DNA of 30,156 nt from WTJD01 sp964225175 (GTDB lineage Bacteria; Pseudomonadota; Gammaproteobacteria; Xanthomonadales; SZUA-36): the NCBI GenBank assembly GCA_964225175.1, contig CAXQNK010000075.1:1-30156 (forward strand), in the 5' to 3' direction. Under the pieces are notes generated by a model. That model was not told the DNA's origin and made no database searches. It worked only from the letters and a program-made list of their open reading frames with translations. A program made the position numbers and the translations under genes. This document shows positions 7,299 through 15,683 of this stretch, in pieces (within the stretch, counting starts at the first letter, position 1; each line of letters begins with the position of its first letter).

Positions 7299-8675
7299 TC
7301 AGACAAAAGTGGCGCTGACCTGAAAAAGTCGCTCGATTTCGGGGATTTGCGCCTTATCGGGAACGAACAGCAGAACATGATCATGCTCATTAATCATGGT
7401 GTCGTGATGGGCGATGATGACGTCATCCTGCCTGACAATCGCGCCGATGGTTGTACCCCTGGGAAGCTCCAGCTCCTCGACGGTACGCCCCACCACCCCC
7501 GAGCTGAACCGGTCTCCGAGCGCGACAGCCTCGATCGCCTCCGCGACACCGCGCCTGAGCGAATGTACCTGGGCCATGGAACCGCGCCGGATGTGTTTGA
7601 GCAAGGCGCCGATGGTGATGAGTTCGGGAGATACCGCAATGTCAATGGAGCCAGATTCCACGAGGTCTGCGTAGGAGGGGCGATTCACAATGGCGATGAC
7701 TTTCTTTGCGCCGAGACGTTTGGCCAGCAGTGCGGACAGGATGTTGGCTTCATCGTCGTTGGTTAGCATGCAGTAAACGTCACAGGTGTCGATGGCCTCT
7801 TCATGCAGAAGTTGCTCATCCATGCAGTCACCAACCAGCACGATGGCCTTTTCCAAATCGCCTGCAATCAGCTCGGCCCGTTGTGGGTCCCGCTCGATGA
7901 CTTTTACATGATGGTCGCGCTCCAGGCGTCGGGCGAGGTTGCTGCCGATATGCCCGCCGCCGGCGAGGATGATCCGGTGGATGGGATTATCCAGTGGTCT
8001 CATTTCCTGCATCATGGCCCGGATGTCCCGCCGAGCGGCGAGAAAAAAGACCATGTCATTCTCCTCGATGATGGTATCGCCATCCGGTACGACCAGTTCG
8101 CCATCTCGATAAATGGCCGAAATCCTGGCATCACTCCCCCGAGGCATGTGCTGTTTGAGCTTGTAGATTTTCTGGCCTACCAGGCGACCACCGATGTCTG
8201 CCCTTGCCGCCACCAGTTGGGCGCGTCCATCGGCGAAATCGAAAACCTGCAAGGCGCTTGGGTACTCGATCAGGCGGGAGATATGTTGCGTGATGAGCTG
8301 CTCCGGACTGATCAGAACGTCTATCGGAGAATGCTCGCGCGCAAACAGGATCGGGTGATCCGTGTACTCGGAGGAGCGGACCCGGGCGATGCGCATGGGT
8401 GTGTTGTACAAGGTGTAGGCCACCTGGCATGCGGCCATGTTCACCTCATCGCTGTTGGTGACGGCAATCACCAGGTCGGCATCTTCGATCCCTGCGCGCT
8501 GGAGAATTTTCGGATAGGCCGCAAACCCCTGCACCGTTCTGATGTCCAGTTGATTAGCCAATTCCTGCAGTCTGATGGGGTCCGTGTCGACAATTGAGAT
8601 GTCGTTGTCCTCGTGGGAGAGGCTGCGCGCAACGGTTGAGCCGACTTGCCCAGCGCCGAGAATAACAATTTTCAT
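7299..8675 (-). CDS. trkA: Trk potassium transport NAD-binding regulatory protein TrkA
   Basis: A 458-residue cytoplasmic ring protein that binds NAD(H)/ATP and gates TrkH. It is a tandem duplication of TrkA-N and TrkA-C units. The first Rossmann motif is GAGQVGSTVARSL at the extreme N-terminus, with the acidic end IVDTDP; the second is ILAGGGHIGSNLARRLE near residue 235. Each half ends in a TrkA-C (RCK_C) domain. Length equals that of E. coli TrkA (458). The start codon overlaps the stop of the ntrX-like gene (ATGA), and GGGAG lies 6 nt upstream. The link between an NtrY/NtrX pair and trkA is also known from alphaproteobacteria. Confidence 0.96.
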   Translation of the reverse strand: MKIVILGAGQVGSTVARSLSHEDNDISIVDTDPIRLQELANQLDIRTVQGFAAYPKILQRAGIEDADLVIAVTNSDEVNMAACQVAYTLYNTPMRIARVRSSEYTDHPILFAREHSPIDVLISPEQLITQHISRLIEYPSALQVFDFADGRAQLVAARADIGGRLVGQKIYKLKQHMPRGSDARISAIYRDGELVVPDGDTIIEENDMVFFLAARRDIRAMMQEMRPLDNPIHRIILAGGGHIGSNLARRLERDHHVKVIERDPQRAELIAGDLEKAIVLVGDCMDEQLLHEEAIDTCDVYCMLTNDDEANILSALLAKRLGAKKVIAIVNRPSYADLVESGSIDIAVSPELITIGALLKHIRRGSMAQVHSLRRGVAEAIEAVALGDRFSSGVVGRTVEELELPRGTTIGAIVRQDDVIIAHHDTMINEHDHVLLFVPDKAQIPEIERLFQVSATFV

Positions 8676-10057
8676 GACGTGCTCCCGCTGCGTCCGACGG
8701 TTTTAGGGTCAATGCCAAGAGCCCGTAATTTCCGATAAAGGTGGGTGCGTTCCATGCCGACTGCCTCCGCCAGTTTACCCACGCTGCCGCCGGTTTTTCG
8801 CAGTTGATACTTGAGATATTGGCGCTCGAAAGCCTCTCTTGCCTCACGGAGGGGTTGATCGAAATCAACCAACTGTTCAGCGGGGGTGGCGGCTTTCTGC
8901 AGTATCCCATCGCGCAGGGCATGATCCACCTCTTGTCCAGAAACTTCGCCGCTGCCGCCGAGTATTAACAGCCGTTGAACCATATTCCTGAGTTCTCGAA
9001 CATTTCCCGGCCAGGAGTGGTTGCGCAGGCGGTTCAGGGCGGCCATCGAGAATTCCCGGTAGGGCAAATCCTCGTGATTGGGGAACCATTCCGCATAGAA
9101 ACGAATCAGGTCCGGAATGTCCTCCGCGCGATCGCGCAGGGCGGGCACCGACAAGGGCAGGACATTCACGCGGAACCAGAGCGTCTCCAGCAGGTGACCC
9201 TGCTGAACCTGCTGTTCAAGATCGGGCCCCGTGGTCACGATGATGCGCAGATCGAGGTTCTGAGCGGTCACGCCGCCCTCGGGTGTGAACTGGCCGGTTT
9301 CAAGCACGTTATTCAGCATGTGTTGGACGTCGGTTTCGAGAGCTGGTAGATCGGCGATCAGCAGTGACCCACCCCGAGCGCGCTCCAGCAGGCCGGGCAC
9401 CGAGTCATTGCCGTGATGCATTCCGAGCAGGTAGCTGCTGGCTTTCGCACCCTTGGCCTGGCAGTGATCCAGGACCATCAGCGGACCTGGCTGATCGCTG
9501 AGGCGATGAATATAGGCCGCGAGTGCTTCGCGTCCGCTGCCGGTTTCTCCGGAAATCGCGATGGATGAATCGTGCTGTGCGGCCTGTTGTGCGCGCTGCC
9601 GAAGCAATTGCATCTCCGGGCTGTTCCCAAGGGGCTCTTCAGCAGGTGCTGGCTCGGCCGCTCTTGGTGGAGCCGATGCAAGCAGTTCTCCGGACTCAAG
9701 ACCCTTGCGGACAACGGCCAGCAGCTTGGCCAGGGAGATGGGTTTCTGGATAAAGTCATAGGCACCGAGGCGGGTAGCTTCCACCGCTGTTTCGACGGTG
9801 CCGTGGCCCGACATGACTAACACAGGGCAGTTGGTCTTGCCATTCGATGACCATTCCCTCAGCAGCGTGATGCCATCGACGTCGGGCATCCAGATGTCTA
9901 GCAGCACCAGATCAGGTGCGTCTCTCAAATAGGCGGATCGAGCAGTCTCGCCGTTCTCGGCGCAAGACACGCGATAACCTTCGTCCTCGAGTATTTCCTT
10001 GACCAGGTAACGGATGTCGGGTTCGTCATCGACTACCAGGATGTGCGCTTGCGCCAT
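8672..10057 (-). CDS. NtrX-like response regulator with a degenerate AAA+ domain
   Basis: A 461-residue protein with NtrC architecture. The receiver domain is intact (DDE near 10-12, phospho-acceptor Asp54 in LLDIWMPD, Lys in IQKP), as is the C-terminal Fis-type helix-turn-helix (GGSVGKLAEAVGMERTHLYR). The central AAA+ domain is damaged. Walker A reads GETGSGR (170-176), with Arg in place of the nucleotide-binding Lys. The L1 loop carrying GAFTGA is missing (LLGMHHGNDSVPGLL). The Walker B acidic pair is absent (GGSLLIADLPALETD). By family knowledge it should not remodel sigma-54 holoenzyme; some NtrX proteins without GAFTGA act at sigma-70 promoters. Its partner is the NtrY-type kinase upstream, after a 156-bp gap. 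It overlaps trkA by 4 bp. Confidence 0.88.
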   Translation of the reverse strand: MAQAHILVVDDEPDIRYLVKEILEDEGYRVSCAENGETARSAYLRDAPDLVLLDIWMPDVDGITLLREWSSNGKTNCPVLVMSGHGTVETAVEATRLGAYDFIQKPISLAKLLAVVRKGLESGELLASAPPRAAEPAPAEEPLGNSPEMQLLRQRAQQAAQHDSSIAISGETGSGREALAAYIHRLSDQPGPLMVLDHCQAKGAKASSYLLGMHHGNDSVPGLLERARGGSLLIADLPALETDVQHMLNNVLETGQFTPEGGVTAQNLDLRIIVTTGPDLEQQVQQGHLLETLWFRVNVLPLSVPALRDRAEDIPDLIRFYAEWFPNHEDLPYREFSMAALNRLRNHSWPGNVRELRNMVQRLLILGGSGEVSGQEVDHALRDGILQKAATPAEQLVDFDQPLREAREAFERQYLKYQLRKTGGSVGKLAEAVGMERTHLYRKLRALGIDPKTVGRSGSTS

Positions 10058-10086
10058 GTCTGTCCAGCTCCGGTGCGAAAGTCAGT

Positions 10087-10194
10087 CTATTGCTTTCGCG
10101 GCTGTTGTAATTTCGCAACAGAATAACGGATTTGTTCCGTGGTGGATAGTCGTTCTGGGCACTGAAGATGATGAGGATTCATCAGTTTTTTCAT
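10087..10194 (-). CDS. Candidate 35-codon micro-ORF in the ntrY-ntrX gap
   Basis: An ATG-to-TAG frame begins MKKLMNPHHLQCPERL and ends 29 bp before the ntrX-like start. It lies on the coding strand of the cluster and fills most of the gap. There is no Shine-Dalgarno sequence: the bases before the ATG form the GC-rich hairpin at the ntrY stop. I recognise no family. It could be a leader peptide or chance; I list it because nothing else explains this spacer. Confidence 0.15.
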   Translation of the reverse strand: MKKLMNPHHLQCPERLSTTEQIRYSVAKLQQPRKQ

Positions 10195-10214
10195 CGGCCC
10201 GGCTCGCCCGGGCC
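10102..10214 (-). other. Four successive inverted repeats in the ntrY-ntrX spacer
   Basis: Given on the plus strand, the repeats are: CTGTTG/CAACAG (10102-10121), ACGGA/TCCGT (10126-10140), TGATGA/TCATCA (10169-10184) and GGCCCGG/CCGGGCC (10196-10214). The last touches the ntrY stop codon and is followed, in the direction of transcription, by GATGAAAAAAC, so it lacks the T-run of an intrinsic terminator. This is the only sizeable gap in the def-to-trkH cluster. The repeats may form a structured ntrX leader, a processing site or protein-binding sites; which of these is unknown. Confidence 0.45.
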
Positions 10215-12406
10215 TACGCTTGACTTGCCTCGGCGAGTGGCAGTCCAATCAGTACATGGGCGCCGCCCGCCGGGGTGTTCTGGATGTGGATATGACCCTG
10301 ATGTTCTTCAACGATTTTTCTGCAAATGGCAAGCCCAAGACCCGTGCCGTTGGGCTTGCGAGTGAGATAGGGCTCAAACGGTTGCGAGAGGACCTCCGCC
10401 GGAAAACCCGGACCGTTATCGATAATTTCGAGTACCAGCTCCCCACGTGCGGGATCCTCACCGGGGCGCGAGCGAATCAGAATGTGGGCGTGTGCATCCG
10501 ATGGCACGGCCTCGCACGCATTTCGGATGAGGTTGTGCAGGAGTTGTCGAAGTCGCCCGGAATCGGCCAGCAGCCCGTCGGGACCCGGGACGAGATCCAG
10601 CTCGAATTGCAATTCCGGATATCCCTGCTCATAGAGGCTGGCGACATCCTTGATGAGCTCATCCAGACGGAGGTCATCCAGCTGCAATTCCGGTTGGCGT
10701 GCGTATTCAGAGAACGCATCGACCAGCGTTCTGAGTGCTTCGACCTGGGCGACGATCGTGTCCGTGGCGCGATCGAGCAGCCGGGATTCATCATTGGCCA
10801 AAAATGCGCTCAATTTCATGCGCAGCCGTTCCGCAGCCAGTCGAATCGGCGTTAGCGGATTTTTCACCTCGTGAGCCATGCGGCGTGCGATCTCGGACCA
10901 CGCGGCGTCCCTCTGCGCCTGGGTAAGCAGCGTGACGTCGTCGAAAACAATCACGATCCCGCTGTTTTCGTTCTCCACCGGCGGAAGCGGTGTACCGCGA
11001 ATCAGGAGAATCTGTAAGCCGCTATTACGGCTCAACTGGATTTCCTGCTGCCATTCCGAAACCTCACCCTGCACCTGAGTGATGATGTGTTCAGAGAAGC
11101 GAGCAAGGGTGCTGTCGTCCTTCGAGATATTGGCCACAGGTTGGTTGATGACTTCGCCCTCGGCCAGGTCCAGAATCTGCTTGGCCGCGAGATTGATGCG
11201 GACGATTTTCACCGACTGGTCCAGCGTGAGAACGCCTGCGGATAAATCGCCCAATACAGTTTCGAGGTAGTCGCCCTGTGATTTCAGGCGCATCCTCGCC
11301 GATTCGGCTGCATCACTTGCTGCCACCAGTGCCTGGGTCATTTCATTGAAGGACTGGGCAAGGAATCCAATTTCATCCCGGCTTGTAACATCCACGCCGT
11401 GTCCAAGCTCGCCGGAGGCAACCTGCCGGGTGGCTTTCGCCAGCCGTGAAATGGGTGAGACCATCCGCCGCGCGCTGTCCAGCGCGGCGAGAATGGCGAT
11501 AAATACGGTGAGCAGCAACACGAGTGAGAGAATCAGGACGAAACTCTGTTTCAGGGAATTCCTCAGGTAGCTGACATTCTGGTAGCGGTAGTATTCCTGC
11601 TCGATGTTTTCGGTGAGTTCGATGATGTTACCGGGCAATGGATAAATCGCCTGGACCAGCAGGTCCGGTTGCGCGGGCACGATGGATGCCATCTGCTGAA
11701 TTACGCGAATTTGCAGGCCACGTCCGGGTGCCGGCTCCGCTGCGGCATACTCACCTCCCTGCTGCGCGCGCATCAGGGCGTAGTCACCCGGGCGGCTGTT
11801 GAGGTCCGCGAGGACATTGATGCTTGCCGTTGCGAGCACGTGGCCATTCTGTTCGAGTACCGACAACTCAATAGGGCCCGCGTTGCTGACCTGGCCAAGC
11901 AGAGCGCGGCGGAGCAATTCCTCATCGTCATCGAGCCCCTCGATCTCCCGCAGGGTCCTGCGCAACTGGTTCCTGACTTCGAGGGTTCGGGTACCCAGGA
12001 ATTCCTGGCCAAGGGCAAGTGAATCGGCGAGTGCGGCTTCTACCTGTACGTCAAACCAGCTGTCGACCGTTCGGGTCAGGAAGTAGGTTGAAAACCCATA
12101 AACGATCAGAACCGGTGGCAGTGAGAGCGCCAGAAAATTGCGCACCCAGCGAGCGGACAGTCGAGCGCCTGGTTCTTCCGCACGGACTTTTCTGGTCAGA
12201 CGAAAGATGCGATGGGTAATGATGGCCAGCATGGCGAGCAGTGCCAGGCCAGTGATCGCCACGACCCACATGAAATGGAGCGGGCTTTCATCAACCTGCT
12301 CGAGGTCGCTCACTAACAGCAATGCAACTAGGAATGCCATGATGACCAAGGCAATCGGTATGCCGCGATAAAGCAGTCGCCTCAGGCGGTGACTTTCAAT
12401 GGCCAT
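10214..12406 (-). CDS. ntrY: NtrY-type membrane sensor histidine kinase
   Basis: A 730-residue inner-membrane kinase. Three hydrophobic segments lie near the N-terminus (about residues 15-32, 46-63 and 92-108). A periplasmic sensor region runs to about 285, and a fourth membrane segment lies at about 288-308. HAMP (about 309-362) and PAS (about 378-490) follow, then HisKA with H-box RRMAHEVKNPLTPIRLAAER (His512) and HATPase with LLHNLIRNACEA, DNGPGFP and GTGLGLAICRKI. This order is that of NtrY, which phosphorylates NtrX; the signal (nitrogen, redox or envelope state) is not readable from the sequence. ATG 12406, with GGAG 8 nt upstream, is preferred to GTG 12415. The start overlaps the DUF4390 gene by 25 bp. 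Confidence 0.9.
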   Translation of the reverse strand: MAIESHRLRRLLYRGIPIALVIMAFLVALLLVSDLEQVDESPLHFMWVVAITGLALLAMLAIITHRIFRLTRKVRAEEPGARLSARWVRNFLALSLPPVLIVYGFSTYFLTRTVDSWFDVQVEAALADSLALGQEFLGTRTLEVRNQLRRTLREIEGLDDDEELLRRALLGQVSNAGPIELSVLEQNGHVLATASINVLADLNSRPGDYALMRAQQGGEYAAAEPAPGRGLQIRVIQQMASIVPAQPDLLVQAIYPLPGNIIELTENIEQEYYRYQNVSYLRNSLKQSFVLILSLVLLLTVFIAILAALDSARRMVSPISRLAKATRQVASGELGHGVDVTSRDEIGFLAQSFNEMTQALVAASDAAESARMRLKSQGDYLETVLGDLSAGVLTLDQSVKIVRINLAAKQILDLAEGEVINQPVANISKDDSTLARFSEHIITQVQGEVSEWQQEIQLSRNSGLQILLIRGTPLPPVENENSGIVIVFDDVTLLTQAQRDAAWSEIARRMAHEVKNPLTPIRLAAERLRMKLSAFLANDESRLLDRATDTIVAQVEALRTLVDAFSEYARQPELQLDDLRLDELIKDVASLYEQGYPELQFELDLVPGPDGLLADSGRLRQLLHNLIRNACEAVPSDAHAHILIRSRPGEDPARGELVLEIIDNGPGFPAEVLSQPFEPYLTRKPNGTGLGLAICRKIVEEHQGHIHIQNTPAGGAHVLIGLPLAEASQA

Positions 12407-12927
12407 GAATACCACTCCGATGCGTGCTGCCAGTCAGCGGAAAAAAAAGCCGGTAAGCGCATGGGCGTCGGTAGGGAGGATTTGTCGAGCCGGGTTCGCG
12501 CACGCATCTGGTAAGTGCCGGGCTCCAGCTTGCCTGAATTCAAGGTCACCTTTGGATTCGAGATTTCGGACAGCGCATGCCTCAGGCGAGGATAGGTAAA
12601 AGCGCGCAGAGTGCCGCTTCGCTCCAGTCTGAAATGCTGGCTCAAGGGAAGATATTGAATTCGAAATGAATCCTGCTGGGCAGCCAACAATGCGCCTTCC
12701 GGCGCGCTGCGCAGTTCAAGATCAATCAGCAGGGTCAGCTCAATACCGTGCCGCAGTGCGGTCACCGCCTCCTCACTCAGCTGCAACTGCTGGGAGAGTG
12801 TTGCCGAGATCTGGGCTTGATTGAGATTGGCTTGTGCCTCGAGTATCCGAAACCCGAATTCATCTGTTTTCTGGGCACAGCCCACTAGCGCCATTGCCAG
12901 GCTAAGCGTGCTTGCTAAGGCGCGCAT
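12382..12927 (-). CDS. DUF4390 domain-containing probable lipoprotein
   Basis: A 181-residue exported protein of unknown function, usually found just upstream of ntrY in gammaproteobacteria. The N-terminus MRALASTLSLAMALVGCAQK is a signal sequence ending in a good lipobox, LVGC, so Cys17 is a likely lipid-modified residue; after it comes DEFGFRILEAQANL, typical of the family start. The rest is beta-rich with no catalytic motif visible. ATG 12927 is chosen because the longer reading (to 13122) lies wholly inside rsmB in another frame and would bury the signal peptide. It overlaps the rsmB 3' end by 26 bp and the ntrY start by 25 bp. Its proximity to ntrY suggests, without proof, an envelope role in sensing. 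Confidence 0.82.
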   Translation of the reverse strand: MRALASTLSLAMALVGCAQKTDEFGFRILEAQANLNQAQISATLSQQLQLSEEAVTALRHGIELTLLIDLELRSAPEGALLAAQQDSFRIQYLPLSQHFRLERSGTLRAFTYPRLRHALSEISNPKVTLNSGKLEPGTYQMRARTRLDKSSLPTPMRLPAFFSADWQHASEWYSWPLKVTA

Positions 12928-14197
12928 AATAGAACCCGTCCATATTTTCCACGCCCGGGTGGATTTGGCCATCTGTGGCGTAAGCGGATGGGATTTCCAG
13001 CAACTGGGCATCAGGTGATCGGCATAGAAATTGTTCAATTTGTTGGACATTCTCGCATTTGAGTACCGAGCAGGTCGCGTAGACAAGGATACCGCCAGGC
13101 TCGAGCAGGGGCCAGAGTGCATTCAGGAGTTCGCCCTGGGTTCTGACCGCGGCCATGACGTGCTCCGGGGTTCGCAACCACTTGATTTCCGGGTGGCGTC
13201 GAATGATTCCGGTTGCGCTGCACGGCGCGTCCAGCAGGATGCGATTGAAGGTCTTCCCGTCCCACCATTGATCAGCTTGTCGCGCATCAGCTTCGATGAC
13301 CGTGCAATCAAGCCGCAGTCGTGAGAGATTGTCCTTGATGAGTTGGATGCGATTCGGGCTGCGATCTAATGCTGTGAGCGCTACACCCGGGGTCCGTTCC
13401 AGGATATGACAGGTTTTTCCTCCGGGCGCGGCACATGCATCCAGAACCCTGTGGCCCGGTTCGGCCGCCAAATGGCTTACTGCAAGTTGCGGGGCCAGGT
13501 CCTGTATCGACACCAATCCTTCGCTGAAACCCGGCAATTGATCCACCGGCGAGGGTGAGGAGACCTGGATGGCCTCAGGCGCAATAGGCGACAGCGTGCC
13601 TTCAAGACCGGCCGAGCGCAGCGAGGCAAGATAATCCTCCGGCTGGGTGAGTTGCTGGTTACATCTGAGCCACATGGGCGCACGCTCGTTATTCGCCTCG
13701 ATGATGGCAGACCAACGATCCGGCCAGTCCGCTTGCAGTTTTTCCAGCAGCCAGTCGGGATGAGAAAAACGTGCAGTGTGGTTTTCGAGGTCTCGCAGCA
13801 GTTTGGATTCCTGACGCTGGAAATTGCGAAGGACCGCGTTGACCAAACCGCCTGCCCAGGCCTTTCCTGTCTGCCGTGTCGCTGCCACCGTCTCGTGTAT
13901 GGCCGCATGTGCAGGCGTCTGTTCTTTCCACAATTGCAGCAGGCCGATCAGAATCAGGAAATGAATATCGCGGTCGCGGGCTCTGAGTGGCTTGTTCAGC
14001 AGCTCACCGGCCAGCCACTCCAGCCCAGTGCGCCAGCGCAGTGTTCCGAAGTAAAGGTTTCGTGAAAAGGCGCGGTCGCGATCACTCAATGTGGTTTCAG
14101 GAATGTCATCCGGGTGGGTCGAATCGCTGTCATCGAACAGGGCCACCAGGGCACGAGCCGCTATCAGGCGCGCATTAGTCTCGCTCCTCGGGGTCAC
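12902..14197 (-). CDS. rsmB: 16S rRNA (cytosine-967 C5)-methyltransferase RsmB
   Basis: A 431-residue SAM-dependent enzyme that makes m5C967 in 16S rRNA. The N-terminal NusB-like domain (about 1-140) begins NARLIAARALVAL. The methyltransferase domain has SAM motif LDACAAPGGKTCHILE (about 252-267), LLDAPCSATG (Cys326) and VYATCSVLKCEN (Cys376, the catalytic nucleophile by homology to Cys375 of E. coli). The start is GTG 14197, overlapping the fmt stop as GTGA. Gene order def-fmt-rsmB-trkA is the classical enterobacterial one, here with DUF4390, ntrY and ntrX inserted between rsmB and trkA. Confidence 0.96.
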   Translation of the reverse strand: MTPRSETNARLIAARALVALFDDSDSTHPDDIPETTLSDRDRAFSRNLYFGTLRWRTGLEWLAGELLNKPLRARDRDIHFLILIGLLQLWKEQTPAHAAIHETVAATRQTGKAWAGGLVNAVLRNFQRQESKLLRDLENHTARFSHPDWLLEKLQADWPDRWSAIIEANNERAPMWLRCNQQLTQPEDYLASLRSAGLEGTLSPIAPEAIQVSSPSPVDQLPGFSEGLVSIQDLAPQLAVSHLAAEPGHRVLDACAAPGGKTCHILERTPGVALTALDRSPNRIQLIKDNLSRLRLDCTVIEADARQADQWWDGKTFNRILLDAPCSATGIIRRHPEIKWLRTPEHVMAAVRTQGELLNALWPLLEPGGILVYATCSVLKCENVQQIEQFLCRSPDAQLLEIPSAYATDGQIHPGVENMDGFYYARLSKHA

Positions 14198-15144
14198 GGT
14201 GAGCCTATCTCATGGGCGCGAAGAAACTCTGCCACAGGCATTCGTCGACCACCGGCGCGCTGCAGTTCGAGGATTCTCAGGGTGCCTGCTCCACTACAGA
14301 CATCAATGCCGTGATTGTCAGATTTGATGACCTGGCCGGGCAGGCAATCGAGTGCCGACCCCGGGATGGCTGATGCTTTCCAGATGCGCAGCCGTTCGCC
14401 GCCCAATTCGCACCAGCATACCGGCCAGGGATTGAAAGCCCGAATCCGTCGCTCCAGAATCTCAGCGGTTTGCTCAAAATCCAGCTCGGCTTCTGCTTTG
14501 GCCAGTTTTGGGGCATAACTGGCCTTGCTGTCGTCTTGTGCTACGGGGTCAGGAAGGTCGCCTGTATTCAGTTGTTCCAGACAGTCGATCAGAGTGTCTG
14601 AGCCCAGCTCGGCGAGACGGTCGTGAAGGCTGCCAGCCGTGTCTTCCCGGGAAATCGGTGTCCTCGTGCTGGCGAATACGGGGCCCTCGTCCAGTCCCGA
14701 GCTCATGCGCATGATGCACACGCCGGACTCCGGGTCGCCTGCCTCGATGGCGCGTTGAATGGGTGCAGCACCCCTCCATCGTGGCAACAGTGAGGCGTGC
14801 ACGTTCCAGCAACCCAGTCTCGGCAGTTGCAACACTGTGTCCGGCAGGATCAATCCATAAGCCACAACGATGATCAGGTCGGGTTCCAGGCCCTTCAAGT
14901 CGTCCAGGGCGTGCCCCGTTCGCAGGGTCTGGGGTTGAAGCACGGGAATGCCGGCTTCCTGAGCACATTGTTTCACGGGGCTGGGGCTGAGTTTTCGGCC
15001 TCGTCCCGATCGCCGGTCGGGTTGCGTAAAAACCGCCACTGGGCTCATGCGTGCGTCGATAAGCCCCCGGAGTGACCGTGCCGCGAACTCCGGCGTGCCC
15101 ATGAAGACGATGCGCAGTGACTCACCGCAGGGCGGGGATGTCAT
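14194..15144 (-). CDS. fmt: Methionyl-tRNA formyltransferase
   Basis: A 316-residue enzyme that formylates Met-tRNAfMet using 10-formyl-THF, needed for normal initiation. The N-terminal Rossmann domain begins RIVFMGTPEFAARSL. The signature NVHASLLPRWRGAAPIQ gives catalytic Asn114 and His116, and Asp152 lies in SSGLDEGPV, matching Asn108, His110 and Asp146 of E. coli with a constant offset of 6. The C-terminal tRNA-binding domain starts around residue 210 (RIRAFNPWPV). ATG 15144 lies 8 bp after the def stop; no strong ribosome binding site is seen. The stop overlaps the rsmB start. Confidence 0.96.
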   Translation of the reverse strand: MTSPPCGESLRIVFMGTPEFAARSLRGLIDARMSPVAVFTQPDRRSGRGRKLSPSPVKQCAQEAGIPVLQPQTLRTGHALDDLKGLEPDLIIVVAYGLILPDTVLQLPRLGCWNVHASLLPRWRGAAPIQRAIEAGDPESGVCIMRMSSGLDEGPVFASTRTPISREDTAGSLHDRLAELGSDTLIDCLEQLNTGDLPDPVAQDDSKASYAPKLAKAEAELDFEQTAEILERRIRAFNPWPVCWCELGGERLRIWKASAIPGSALDCLPGQVIKSDNHGIDVCSGAGTLRILELQRAGGRRMPVAEFLRAHEIGSP

Positions 15145-15152
15145 GCTGCAGT

Positions 15153-15683
15153 TCAGGCTCTGGATCCTGCGGCCTGTGACGGGCCGCCATTACGGCGCTG
15201 CTTGGTCAACTTCTTGCGAACCATTTGGCGTTTCAGGGGGGAGAGGTAATCAACAAATAGCTTGCCCGCAAGGTGATCCATTTCGTGCTGCAGGCAAACG
15301 GCATGCATGCCTTCGAGATCCTCCTCGAAGGCATCCCCGCTGGGTTTGCAGGCCTGCACCTTGACCCGATCAGCTCTTTTAACATTGGCGTAAATGCCCG
15401 GTACCGAGAGGCAGCCTTCCTCGCAGACCTGGGTGCCGTGTTCTTCGGATATCACCGGATTGACATACACACGAGGATCATCGCGGGAATGACTGACGTC
15501 CAGCACCAGAACGCGAATGTGTCTATTGACCTGAGTTGCGGCAAGCCCTATTCCGTTAGCTTCGTACATGGTTTCAAACATGTCATCTACCAGCTGCGAC
15601 AGTTCACCATCGAACTGTTCGACAGGCTTGGCGAGGGTACGCAGCCGTTTGTCCGGAAATTCTAGTATTTCGAGTCGTGCCAT
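15153..15683 (-). CDS. def: Peptide deformylase
   Basis: A 176-residue metalloenzyme that removes the N-formyl group from nascent proteins; it is the functional partner of Fmt. All three motifs are present: GIGLAATQV (44-52), EEGCLSVPG with metal ligand Cys91, and QHEMDHLAGKLFVD with ligands His133 and His137 and catalytic Glu134. Length is typical of the type 1 enzyme (E. coli 169). The tail is basic (LKRQMVRKKLTKQRR). It is the first gene of the minus-strand cluster and faces the LysM gene across an AT-rich 144-bp region. The ATG 15683 leader (CACAATTATTAA) has no evident Shine-Dalgarno sequence. Confidence 0.97.
   Translation of the reverse strand: MARLEILEFPDKRLRTLAKPVEQFDGELSQLVDDMFETMYEANGIGLAATQVNRHIRVLVLDVSHSRDDPRVYVNPVISEEHGTQVCEEGCLSVPGIYANVKRADRVKVQACKPSGDAFEEDLEGMHAVCLQHEMDHLAGKLFVDYLSPLKRQMVRKKLTKQRRNGGPSQAAGSRA

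Noticed and set aside
7803..8597. 264-codon open frame on the plus strand opposite trkA
   Set aside because: Antisense to the complete TrkA; no ribosome binding site or recognisable domain.
12928..13122. Longer N-terminus for the DUF4390 protein (246 residues)
   Set aside because: The extra 65 residues lie inside rsmB in another frame, have no family similarity and would place the signal sequence in the middle of the protein.
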